Assembly (NCBI RefSeq): GCF_037078405.1
Contig: NZ_JAYMGZ010000004.1
Location: 62,001-126,000, forward strand
Reading direction: 5' to 3'
Length of the DNA: 64,000 bases
Source of the DNA: Haloarcula sp. DT43
GTDB lineage: Archaea; Halobacteriota; Halobacteria; Halobacteriales; Haloarculaceae
Shown here: positions 27,546-34,511 of the stretch, one piece after another
How positions within the stretch are numbered: the stretch's first letter is position 1
Layout: each line of letters starts with the position of its first letter
The notes under the pieces: generated by a model
What the model saw: the letters and a program-made list of their open reading frames with translations, nothing else
Told to the model about the DNA's origin: nothing
Databases searched by the model: none
Program-made: the position numbers and the translations under genes

Positions 27546-27957
27546 ACCCCCCGATTGCTATCGGCGTCACAAAAGTGTAGAGGAAATCGGTCTCGCCCGT
27601 CGTCGCCCCAGACGCCGCCACGTTGGGGCAGTCACGCGCCGGACACGGAATCGAGAACAGGGCGGTTACGTGTAGCTCGACACGAACCTGCAGGTTATCG
27701 AAGCCCCTACCGCGACGGCTGGCCCTCTATGCGACGATTCGTCCCTGAGTATGTGTGCCAGTACACACATAGCTGTGCGTAGTCCATCGAGAATAAGAAC
27801 GTGTGTGTATGGGTTTGCCAAGGAAAGCGTTCGCTACTGTCGGCTAAATGTCGCTATAACTGTCTGCGGGTCCCTGCTTGCCCGAACGACCACCCCAGAG
27901 ACCGCTGACGTAGTCCGGTGAAAAGGTGCGTTTCTTGGCAGTAGTATATACTTCGAA
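27546..27957. other. Intergenic region between gnaD-like gene and the integrated element
   Basis: The left end carries the promoter region of the dehydratase gene. No complete gene is seen. A minus-strand frame ending at 27844 reads as protein-like for its last ~30 codons (KRTFSPDYVSGLWGGRSGKQ) but has no in-frame start downstream of the TATA-like TTTAAATA at 27960-27967, so it may be the tail of a lost gene of an earlier insertion. Confidence 0.4.
27750..27771. repeat. Perfect 8-bp inverted repeat
   Basis: TATGTGTG (27750-27757) and CACACATA (27764-27771) are exact reverse complements with a 6-nt spacer. It lies about 205 nt upstream of the dehydratase start. Possible operator or small hairpin; no partner site recognised. 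Confidence 0.4.
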
Positions 27958-28069
27958 GGTATTTAAAGAGCGACTAAATTTCAGCCGAACACTCGAAGGA
28001 AGTTGGCCGTTCGCACACCTAAGCGTACAGGTGTCGGAATCTGAGGAAAGATGAAGTGGGACCGCCGAG
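27958..28069. repeat. Left attachment-site repeat of the integrated element
   Basis: This 112-nt segment aligns without gaps to 34254-34365 with 91 identical positions by hand count. Its last 12 nt (28058-28069, GGGACCGCCGAG) copy the 3' end of tRNA-Pro; beyond that the two diverge. It also contains a conserved small hairpin ACACCT-N8-AGGTGT and a TTTAAATA box read on the minus strand. Confidence 0.75.
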
Positions 28070-28145
28070 TGCCGCGATTCGTCTCTAGAGCTGTTCATCC
28101 GTGGGTACGCGTGGTTGTGACTCATGGGTACTCTGTGAACTGCGG

Positions 28146-29222
28146 TTAGTCGATGTAGCTACGGCGCGATTCCATCCGCTTCAGAAGGTCCGGCTGGTCG
28201 TAGTGCGTCCGAATGACCTCCGGGGTCGCGTTCACACGCTCGGCCAGCACCTCCGGCGGCCAGCCTTCATCACGGTGATGCGTAATCGAACCTGTCCGAA
28301 TCCGATGTGGAGAACGGGCCGACGGGCAACGCGATTCGTAGCCGTGTTCCAGCGCCTCGCAGGTCTCCGTATCGCGGTCGTGCGGGCACGTCCCGAAACG
28401 GCACGGCTGGGTGATGATATTGAAACGCGAGCGAATCGCGCCCTTCGACATCCGACCGGTTCCGCGCTTGCTAGAGAACAACGGCTTGCGCCCGTGTTCG
28501 TCCTCGACCTCGACGCGGGTCACCTCGATGTAGTCTTCGAGCAGCTGCCCGATCTCTTCGGACAGGCCAACCGGCCGCTCACCATCCTCCTGATTCTTCA
28601 GCGGCGTATCCGTCTCAGGCCGGTGGCAGAAGTAGACGAACGGAACGTCGAACTGTTCGAGTTCCTCGTCGGTGAGTCCGTCCCGGTGGGCCAGTCGGTC
28701 GAGATCGTCGTCGGTCAGGTAGCAGTCGTCCAGGTCGAGCGCACGAAGCGCACCGAGTCGAGCACCAGTATGCCACGCCAGCGCGAACAGCATGTGGTCG
28801 CGGCTGGCGTAGTCGAACTGTTCCAGTTTGTGCAGAATCGTCTCGGCACGGTTCGCCGTCAGTTTCTCCTCGTTCGCTCGTTCTGCCTTCGAGAGGGTCG
28901 GCACGTCGACTTTCGCGGGCAGTACCGGCGGGACTGCTTCTACGTCGACGCAGAAGTCCAGAAACAGTTTGATCGTCCCGAGTTGCGTGTTCAGGGCGTT
29001 CTTCGTTAGCCCGTCAGCACGCCGGTCGGAGTCGTATCGGAACACGTCGCGCCCGGTGAGGTCGTTCAGGTTGTCGATGCCCTCTTCGTCGAGCCAGTCG
29101 ACAAACTGCCGAACACGGTAGTAGTAGCTCTGAACCGTCTCGTCGGCTTTCTCGGCTTTCTGCCGGTCTATCCACATCTCCAGTGCTTGCCGCGGGGCAA
29201 GCGGTTGGAGATCGTCACTCAT
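28146..29222 (-). CDS. Tyrosine recombinase (integrase)
   Basis: A 358-residue phage-type integrase. The N-terminal SAM-like core-binding domain (~10-100) is followed by the catalytic domain with Arg155 (HTGARLGALR), His306 and Arg309 (SPHRIRTGSITHH) and the nucleophile Tyr341 (RTHYDQP). A four-Cys insert (Cys274, 279, 288, 299) just before the HxxR box resembles a zinc-binding loop found in haloarchaeal SNJ2-type integrases. The ATG at 29222 is preferred; an in-frame ATG at 29246 is also possible. The gene ends 77 nt from the left att core, the usual place for an integrase acting on its own att site. Confidence 0.93.
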   Translation of the reverse strand: MSDDLQPLAPRQALEMWIDRQKAEKADETVQSYYYRVRQFVDWLDEEGIDNLNDLTGRDVFRYDSDRRADGLTKNALNTQLGTIKLFLDFCVDVEAVPPVLPAKVDVPTLSKAERANEEKLTANRAETILHKLEQFDYASRDHMLFALAWHTGARLGALRALDLDDCYLTDDDLDRLAHRDGLTDEELEQFDVPFVYFCHRPETDTPLKNQEDGERPVGLSEEIGQLLEDYIEVTRVEVEDEHGRKPLFSSKRGTGRMSKGAIRSRFNIITQPCRFGTCPHDRDTETCEALEHGYESRCPSARSPHRIRTGSITHHRDEGWPPEVLAERVNATPEVIRTHYDQPDLLKRMESRRSYID

Positions 29223-29695
29223 CGGTGTCCCTCTCGGATGGGGCATCCGGTTCTGTTTCGAGGGCGGACGAGCGAATCCGATTTCAGATTTGACGGGGCA
29301 GTCATCCACTCCTGACTGCTGATTGCACGTATAAACCGGACCGTCTCGGTTGGGTGAAAGTGGAACCGTGGGGTTAGGCCCACTGATTACTGCGTTTATC
29401 CGGCTTTCTGAATCCACTCTTGAGAAACTAACACGACTGCCGGATAACCTCCGGCGGGGTCGAGCGAGGGGTTTAATCCTCGCGGTTGTGTCTGCCAACA
29501 TGCTTCCGTGCTTGGTCCACGGGAGCCACAGCGGGCCGGTGTTGCAGCACCGGGTCCGCTAAATTCTCAGTTACTGTGGCTTCCTACTCAGGGCATAACA
29601 TTGAGTGAACTTAGTTGTTTCTACTAAACTAACTGTCTTCAAGACCCTAACACAGATATATTTTGAACAGCTATGTTTCACAAATAGGATTAAAT
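29223..29695. other. Noncoding region of the element with three consecutive stem-loops
   Basis: No gene is seen in this 470-nt gap between integrase and wHTH regulator. Three hairpins stand out: CGAGG/CCTCG (29465-29482), CCGTG/CACGG (29506-29522), and a longer one with CCGGTG/CACCGG flanked by GCGG/CCGC (29531-29559). Composition falls sharply to AT-rich after ~29570. A TATA-like AGATATATTTTG lies at 29654-29665 ahead of the regulator. The region may hold a structured RNA, a single-strand origin or operators. Confidence 0.5.
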
Positions 29696-29932
29696 ATGGC
29701 TGGTGGACGTAAAGAAACAATTGACGACATTGAGATATTACGAGTGTTCGAGAAATCTTCTGATCCGGTGCTTTTTACTGGAGAAGTCGCAAATCTTATC
29801 GGATTTTCAAACCAAGGGACTCTACCTCGATTACGGGAACTGGAAGAAGAGGGATTTATATGCTCGAAGAGAGGCGGTAAAGTGTTAGTTTGGTGGCTTT
29901 CAGAAAGGGGGAAAAAACGAGCAAACGACTGA
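29696..29932 (+). CDS. Winged-helix transcriptional regulator of the element
   Basis: A 78-residue winged-helix protein resembling the small PhiH1-type repressors of haloarchaeal viruses and plasmids. The helix-turn-helix is visible in VANLIGFSNQGTLPRLRELE and the wing in GFICSKRGGKVLVWWLSE. ATG at 29696 is used; an alternative TTG lies at 29663. Its codon use is AT-rich like the adjacent cassette. It is the only plus-strand gene of the element and converges on the 2-TM gene with a 30-nt gap. It probably controls element genes such as the integrase or replicase. Confidence 0.82.
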   Translation: MAGGRKETIDDIEILRVFEKSSDPVLFTGEVANLIGFSNQGTLPRLRELEEEGFICSKRGGKVLVWWLSERGKKRAND

Positions 29933-29962
29933 GAAGGCTAAATTCAAAAATACAAACTGAAG

Positions 29963-30595
29963 TCACTGGGCTACACCCCATTCTTCAGCTTCTTCCGGTT
30001 CAATTTGCTCAGTATCCAAATCTTCAGGAGGATCTGGATCTCCTTTTAATTCTATTCGTTTTATTGTCTTTTTAGTCTTCATATCTTTGAACTCTAACTT
30101 ATATTCTCCTTCTGCAATCTCATCCGGTTCGCCCACTATTTTGAGAGTAATCGGGAATCCATTAAGATCTTGATCAGATTTGAGGTGGTTCCCCTCCAAT
30201 CTGACAGAATCGGGTTTATTATCCCAAGGAACAATGTCAATTGCCGGATCACTTTCTATAGATATATCAAACTCTGTGGCCCAATCTGGGATATCAAAAT
30301 ACGTTTCTAAGTGGCCAATTCCGTGGGATACTCTAAATCGTCCGTTATGATGATTCTCTACAGAGTTGGGAGGTCGTGTTTGAAGACAAGTTATCTTGAT
30401 CCCACTCTGTGTTTTGCGAATAATAATTGGTATAATAAACGCTAAAATTGCGACTGAAAATGTTACTATTTGCGCAGCTGTTTCTGTCAATATTAACCCA
30501 ACAACAGCTGAAAGACCTGCTGTTCCAACTGCTATTTTTCCCCATGTTGGATTGTGTGATTTCGTAATTACAGATTCTATAATTCGAGGGGACAT
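29963..30595 (-). CDS. 2-TM protein with C-terminal beta-rich domain, unknown function
   Basis: A 210-residue protein with two adjacent hydrophobic helices near the N-terminus (~18-37 and ~42-60, for example AQIVTFSVAILAFIIPIIII-like run before the basic RKTQSG), then a ~120-residue region that alternates hydrophobic and polar residues as in beta sheets (HLETYFDIPDWATEFDISIE), and an acidic C-terminal tail rich in Asp/Glu/Pro. No catalytic motif is recognised. It starts 2 nt after the stop of the 280-residue gene upstream, so the two are one unit. Its base composition is much more AT-rich than the chromosome. Two-TM plus beta-domain effectors occur in antiviral systems, for example Cap15, but similarity to any of them is not shown. 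Confidence 0.8.
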   Translation of the reverse strand: MSPRIIESVITKSHNPTWGKIAVGTAGLSAVVGLILTETAAQIVTFSVAILAFIIPIIIRKTQSGIKITCLQTRPPNSVENHHNGRFRVSHGIGHLETYFDIPDWATEFDISIESDPAIDIVPWDNKPDSVRLEGNHLKSDQDLNGFPITLKIVGEPDEIAEGEYKLEFKDMKTKKTIKRIELKGDPDPPEDLDTEQIEPEEAEEWGVAQ

Positions 30596-30597
30596 GG

Positions 30598-31440
30598 TTA
30601 TCGTGTTTGGACTCCCTCATACTCTACTGCAATATTGGAAATTCTCTTACAAAAGTAGATAGAATAAATCATTCTTGCCAAATCAGTCATTCTTGATATG
30701 GCTCCCTCCGACGCCTTCACATGAAGTCGATCACTTTGAATTTGGATGGCTGTGTCTATATTGTCAATATAATATTTCACGGTGATATAGTTTATCTGCC
30801 CTTCTGACATATTCTGATATCGGTTGGTCAGTTCTGATTTCAAATCACCGGAATAGATCTTCATCGTGGAAATATTGTCAAACCCCTCAAACTGTACTTC
30901 TGAAATCTCGTTTGGCTGAATTATATTATCGGAAAATACGTCATTGAATTCTTCATATATGTGTGACATGAAATCAGGTGTGAATTCGATATTCTCAATT
31001 AGTATCTCTTCTGAATGCACTCTCTGAATTGCACTAATGGCTTGATTTACAATCGACTGCTTACCTCTGAGTAACGCAATATTCGAATCAAAAAAATACA
31101 CTTCAGCAGATTCTACTTCTCGAACATAGACTTCCCTGCGTTCTTGATCAACAAATGCTGTTTCTTCATGATAAGATTCGACATTATATGTGACAGCAGT
31201 CAAATCCTTTAATTCTCTTTTGATGGCCCCTGATAATTTATTATCATTTTCTATATATTTTCTAATCTTCATTTCTTCAAACCCTTCAGCGGGTGCTGAT
31301 GGATCTCCAGAATGGAATTCAGGTAGTTGTGATATGATCTCATCGATATTTGGTATATTTGTTGCAGGAATATTCTTCGTCCTAATCAAAACTGGAGTAA
31401 ATACCAAGTATCCATCATAATGAAAGGTAGATTCATTCAT
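30598..31440 (-). CDS. 280-residue cargo protein of unknown function
   Basis: A soluble, mildly acidic protein with alternating predicted strands and helices, no TM segment, no signal peptide and no motif I recognise. Notable stretches are RREVYVREVESAEVYFFDSN and INYITVKYYIDNIDTAIQI. The ATG at 31440 was chosen because a strong TATA box (31464-31471) sits about 27 nt upstream. An upstream GTG (31494), overlapping the replicase stop, would add 18 residues and would read through that promoter. The gene is AT-rich and followed after 2 nt by the 2-TM gene. The pair is probably an accessory cassette of the element; defence, superinfection exclusion or toxin/antidote are all possible. Confidence 0.78.
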   Translation of the reverse strand: MNESTFHYDGYLVFTPVLIRTKNIPATNIPNIDEIISQLPEFHSGDPSAPAEGFEEMKIRKYIENDNKLSGAIKRELKDLTAVTYNVESYHEETAFVDQERREVYVREVESAEVYFFDSNIALLRGKQSIVNQAISAIQRVHSEEILIENIEFTPDFMSHIYEEFNDVFSDNIIQPNEISEVQFEGFDNISTMKIYSGDLKSELTNRYQNMSEGQINYITVKYYIDNIDTAIQIQSDRLHVKASEGAISRMTDLARMIYSIYFCKRISNIAVEYEGVQTR

Positions 31441-31463
31441 TAAACAATTATTGATGCTAGCTC

Positions 31464-31471
31464 TATATAAA
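31464..31471 (-). promoter_or_regulatory. TATA box of the AT-rich cargo cassette
   Basis: TATATAAA on the plus strand (TTTATATA read leftwards) lies ~27 nt upstream of the ATG at 31440 and just past the replicase stop codon. It indicates an independent leaderless transcript for the two cargo genes. Confidence 0.65.
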
Positions 31472-31484
31472 AAATCGGGACAAG

Positions 31485-33326
31485 CTAATTCCACACATCC
31501 AGAATTGGGTGAATTTTATCATGAGTATTGGTTGAATGTCTATCATTAACTACAGAACAGCTCTCAACGGCTTCAAATTCTTGTAATCTGTCTGCCGTTG
31601 CATCATCCGGCAGGTCCCAATACGCATAGGCACCGATGTAGTCAACAACACACCTGAAAGTAGCCTCTTCAGGCAACGTTGAACGTACCTGCGGCTGTTC
31701 GACATCGGAAATTGCGCGCTCTACGGCAGCGTCGAGATCGTCGAGATCGTCCCACTGCCGACGCGCGAGGTCGTTTCGTATCTCGCTCTCGCTCGCGGCT
31801 TGTACGGAGTCGAGCGAACACCAGCGGACGGCTTCGCGCACGTCCGGGTCTTGCAGGTGATCGTTCGGGTCGATTCCTTCCGTAATCGAAACCGAACAAG
31901 ACCAGAACCGACGGTTCGTCGCCCAGTACAGCGCGAGCTTCCACGTCGCCGCTTTGTCAGCGTACGTCTCTCGGTCGTCGTCGCTCTGCTCAAAGGACTC
32001 CGTCGCGTCAAGCAGCGAGCCGAACGTCGCGCTCAGGTACTTGCCGAGATACGCACCAGCGGTTGACTCCATTTCGTGGCCGTCGTCGCCGAACTCGATC
32101 AACTCGTGCGAACGGGTCCGTTCTCGGACCCACTCTTCGCCGTGATCGTGGTCACCGAAGCGATACCAGTCGACGAAGCCCTCGTCGCTCTGGAACTCTG
32201 GTTCCAGCTCGTCGAGGTCGTCGCGGTACGTCAGCGGGTATACGTCGACGATCTCGCCTTGGCCGTAGTCGGCCCATTTCGCGGCTACTTCCGGTTTATC
32301 GCACAGCCACGGCAGTCCGTCTTGCTGGCGGGTCGGCACGTCGAAGAACAGCACATGCAGGTGCGGGTATCCTTTCTCAGTGAACTCCAGCGCCTTGATG
32401 TAGTCCGGTCGGTCACGCGGTCGCCCGGTGACCTCACTATCGAGATCGGGACGCCAGCCGGGAACATCCGGGTCGCGGGTATTGGCTTTCGTCGACGGGT
32501 CCGAGTCGAAATACGACAACAGCCGGTTGAAGTTCTCGTTTATCGAATCTATTCCATCAAGCAGCGAGTCTTGGCGCTTCGGGTCGGTCGTCAGCGTCAC
32601 CAGCACGGCGTTCTCAGCGTTCTCGTAGCCGTATTCCAGCGCATCATTAAACCGGGCAAACTGCTTGGAGACGCGGCCTTGGTCGTTGAACCGGGTTTTG
32701 TAGTCCTTCGTCATCCGCTGTGTTGACTCGCCGCCGCGCCGGTCTACAAAGTGGACATCGAACAGCAGTTTGTAATCCTTGATGCGGTTCAGGTAGGATG
32801 TAAAACCGTCCTTCAGTAGCTCCCGCAGGTCATCATCTACAGAATCGACGCGAGAGAGGTAATTACGCAGGAACTCACGATCATACGTCAGGCCCTCTGT
32901 CTGGGTTGTTTGAGTAATGCCTTCTGTAATCAAGTCAAGAAGCCGCAGTGTCGGGGTCACGAAAAGAACGCCTGACGACCGGGATTTCCGCACGTACGGG
33001 TCGTCATCGGTTACAAGGTCGTCGATGAAGCGGTATGCAAACTGGTAGTCCGGGTCCGAACCGTCGACGCGCTCGCACGTCTCAGGCGACACTCCCTTCA
33101 CTGCGTACGAAACGACGTGAGACAGCGGCGTACCTTCCGGATGCGCCGCAATGAACTTCGCAATGCGTACACGATCTTCGTCGCGTTCGGTCAGTGTTCC
33201 ATCGAGCAACTGGCCGTGGCCGAGGAGGTCGCGCTCTTCCAGGAGGTCTGCTAAGACGGGAGTGTTACATCTGTCCGCGAGGTCGAGACCGCCCAGGTGT
33301 CCCGGCGGCTCCACGCGGCTGTTCAT
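31485..33326 (-). CDS. RepHK2-type HUH rolling-circle replication initiator
   Basis: A 613-residue replicase. The three HUH-endonuclease motifs are visible in order: strand motif AVLVTLTTDP, metal-binding HLHVLFF (His322, His324), and the active-site motif YLGKYL with Tyr426 and Tyr430. The enzyme should nick the plus-strand origin and start rolling-circle replication of the excised circle. N-terminal DRCNTPVLADLL resembles replicases of pHK2 and SNJ2/HRPV-3-type viruses. The ATG at 33326 is used; the frame stays open to a TTG at 33440 and the extra residues include a CRFC pair, so a longer N-terminus is possible. The hairpin-rich gap upstream is a likely origin. Confidence 0.88.
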   Translation of the reverse strand: MNSRVEPPGHLGGLDLADRCNTPVLADLLEERDLLGHGQLLDGTLTERDEDRVRIAKFIAAHPEGTPLSHVVSYAVKGVSPETCERVDGSDPDYQFAYRFIDDLVTDDDPYVRKSRSSGVLFVTPTLRLLDLITEGITQTTQTEGLTYDREFLRNYLSRVDSVDDDLRELLKDGFTSYLNRIKDYKLLFDVHFVDRRGGESTQRMTKDYKTRFNDQGRVSKQFARFNDALEYGYENAENAVLVTLTTDPKRQDSLLDGIDSINENFNRLLSYFDSDPSTKANTRDPDVPGWRPDLDSEVTGRPRDRPDYIKALEFTEKGYPHLHVLFFDVPTRQQDGLPWLCDKPEVAAKWADYGQGEIVDVYPLTYRDDLDELEPEFQSDEGFVDWYRFGDHDHGEEWVRERTRSHELIEFGDDGHEMESTAGAYLGKYLSATFGSLLDATESFEQSDDDRETYADKAATWKLALYWATNRRFWSCSVSITEGIDPNDHLQDPDVREAVRWCSLDSVQAASESEIRNDLARRQWDDLDDLDAAVERAISDVEQPQVRSTLPEEATFRCVVDYIGAYAYWDLPDDATADRLQEFEAVESCSVVNDRHSTNTHDKIHPILDVWN

Positions 33327-33748
33327 GCGTGGGACCCCGCGGGGGCAGAAACGGCATTGGTCGGACAGGTGAACGCGGTAACGATTCCCCTCACCCGCCG
33401 GGTTCGGGGGAAACGCTCGGGCTTCCGGGTCGACCCGCAAGGGGTCGCTGCCGGCTGGTCGAGCAGGTGCGGGCCGCGATTGGCGCTCGCGGCCCGGTCC
33501 GGGCTGCTCGCTCCGCTGCGCTGCCGGGCGTGCCAGCTCTCCCGCGCCCTCGCTTTCGGTGGCCTGTGGGGGCTGGCAGAGACGCGCAGCTGCGAGGTCG
33601 AGTCAACCCCCGCAAGGGGGGTTTCCTCTCCCGGAACGCGAACCTGTGGGGTCAAGCCGCCGACAAACTGGGTTGGTCGGACGGTGGGTCGGCTACCTAC
33701 GGCGGGTACTCCCCTGTCCTCTCCTCGGCACATCGTCGGACAGAGGAG
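33327..33748. other. Hairpin-rich noncoding region upstream of the replicase, candidate origin
   Basis: No confident gene is present (the first ~110 nt could be an N-terminal extension of the replicase). A perfect 9-bp stem GGGCCGCGA/TCGCGGCCC (33471-33479, 33487-33495) and a 7-bp stem AACCCCC/GGGGGTT (33605-33611, 33617-33623) are visible. Stable hairpins next to a rolling-circle replicase gene are typical of double-strand origins, where the nick is made in a loop. Confidence 0.5.
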
Positions 33749-34066
33749 TTACCGATCAAGCGCCGGGTCGTCGACGCTGTGTCGGTCGAGTACCGGAACT
33801 GCGTAGCAGTGGCGGCACTCTCTCGCCCGGGCGTAGTCCGAGTCGATCTTGTTGATGCAGTTGTCGTGACAGTGGGCGCACCGATAGGCCGTGTACTGAG
33901 ACCAATCGGTACTCTCGCCGTCCGCGACGTGTGGGAGGTTCGGCCTGTGTTCCTCAGGTAGGTTCTCAGGGGTCGAACCACGTTGTGCCGGACTGGGGCC
34001 GGAGTTCGGTATCTCACTCTCGTCGCTTTCCTCAGCAGGCTCTACGTGACTCTCCGCGTCACTCAT
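33749..34066 (-). CDS. Small Cys-rich (zinc-finger-like) protein of the element
   Basis: A 105-residue acidic protein. The first ~70 residues are disordered and rich in Glu/Ser/Pro; the last part has CAHCHDNC and, 15 residues on, CRHC, which can bind one zinc. The ATG at 34066 fits a start overlapping the end of a possible upstream frame (ATGAGTGA). Small zinc-finger proteins upstream of the replicase are common in small haloarchaeal plasmids, where they may regulate copy number or expression; role here is not known. Confidence 0.72.
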   Translation of the reverse strand: MSDAESHVEPAEESDESEIPNSGPSPAQRGSTPENLPEEHRPNLPHVADGESTDWSQYTAYRCAHCHDNCINKIDSDYARARECRHCYAVPVLDRHSVDDPALDR

Positions 34067-34214
34067 CGGAACCACCTCGCACGAGTTCGTCGTCGACTTC
34101 TTGGACTGCACGACGCACCTCTGAATCAGTCGCACCGTCCTCAACGAGTCGGCTTGCAGGGACGAACGCACAGGGTGGATACGGCCACTGCTGACGACGC
34201 CGAATTTCGATCAG
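34059..34214 (-). CDS. Possible small leading gene of the element, start uncertain
   Basis: An open frame ends at TGA 34059-34061 and overlaps the ATG of the Cys-rich gene by the ATGAGTGA arrangement seen in coupled genes. It reads as an acidic, protein-like sequence (PCAFVPASRLVEDGATDSEV then VDDELVRGGSDE). No ATG, GTG or TTG is found in frame after the TATA-like TTTAAATA at 34256-34263; CTG at 34214 is the nearest alternative. It may be a gene with an unusual start or a truncated relic. Confidence 0.35.
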   Translation of the reverse strand: MIEIRRRQQWPYPPCAFVPASRLVEDGATDSEVRRAVQEVDDELVRGGSDE

Positions 34215-34253
34215 AAGCCGTAGCTTCTTGACAGACTTATTATGGTTCTCAGA

Positions 34254-34365
34254 GGTATTTAAAGAACGACTTAATTCCAGACGAATCGTCGAAGGAATCT
34301 GAACGCTCGCACACCTAAGCGTACAGGTGTCGGCATCTGATAAAACAGAGTATGGGACCGCCGAG
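34254..34365. repeat. Right attachment-site repeat of the integrated element
   Basis: Ungapped partner of 27958-28069 (91 of 112 positions identical by hand count). Its last 12 nt are the 3' end of the intact tRNA-Pro; the 100 nt to the left lie inside the element. It contains the same hairpin ACACCT-N8-AGGTGT, which reads just downstream of the tRNA and could aid tRNA 3' processing or termination, and a minus-strand TTTAAATA box that may drive the rightmost element genes. Confidence 0.75.
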
Positions 34366-34423
34366 ATTCGAACTCAGGTCCGACGCACCCCATGCGCCGA
34401 GGATACCGCTACCCCACGGTCCC
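34354..34423 (-). tRNA. tRNA-Pro (anticodon GGG)
   Basis: Read on the minus strand, the 70-nt sequence folds into a full cloverleaf: acceptor GGGACCG/CGGTCCC, anticodon stem GGCGC/GCGTC with loop ATGGGGT (anticodon GGG), a 4-nt variable loop and T-arm CTGAG-TTCGAAT-CTCGG. CCA is not encoded. The gene is intact because the element restored its 3' end on integration. A TTTAATTAA box lies about 27 nt upstream. Confidence 0.93.
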
Positions 34424-34445
34424 GCACTTCGGGAGAGGGGGGTGC

Positions 34446-34454
34446 TTTAATTAA
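34446..34454 (-). promoter_or_regulatory. TATA box of tRNA-Pro
   Basis: TTTAATTAA is centred about 27 nt before the 5' end of the mature tRNA in an otherwise GC-rich gap, as expected for a haloarchaeal tRNA promoter. Confidence 0.6.
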
Positions 34455-34511
34455 GGCCTTCGTTTTGGCGGCGGGGTTGGGAGTCCGAGACGGGGGGTCG
34501 CCACGTAATCG

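Larger units (their letters stand above)
28058..34365. mobile_element. Integrated plasmid-like element (RepHK2/pleolipovirus-related) in tRNA-Pro
   Basis: The element is bounded by 12-nt copies of the tRNA-Pro 3' end and carries, from left to right, a tyrosine integrase, a hairpin-rich noncoding region, a wHTH regulator, an AT-rich two-gene cassette, an HUH replicase, a second hairpin-rich noncoding region, a Cys-rich small protein and a possible small ORF. Integrase next to one att site and a replicase of the pHK2/SNJ2 kind are the layout of small integrative haloarchaeal plasmids and proviruses. No spike, matrix-like or packaging NTPase gene of pleolipoviruses is seen, so it looks like a plasmid or a defective provirus rather than a complete virus. 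The block 29600-31500 is far more AT-rich than the rest. Confidence 0.85.

Noticed and set aside
33323-33733. A 136-codon minus-strand frame upstream of and overlapping the replicase
   Set aside because: It crosses the two strongest hairpins, is rich in Arg/Pro/Ser and overlaps the replicase start in another frame; noncoding is more likely.
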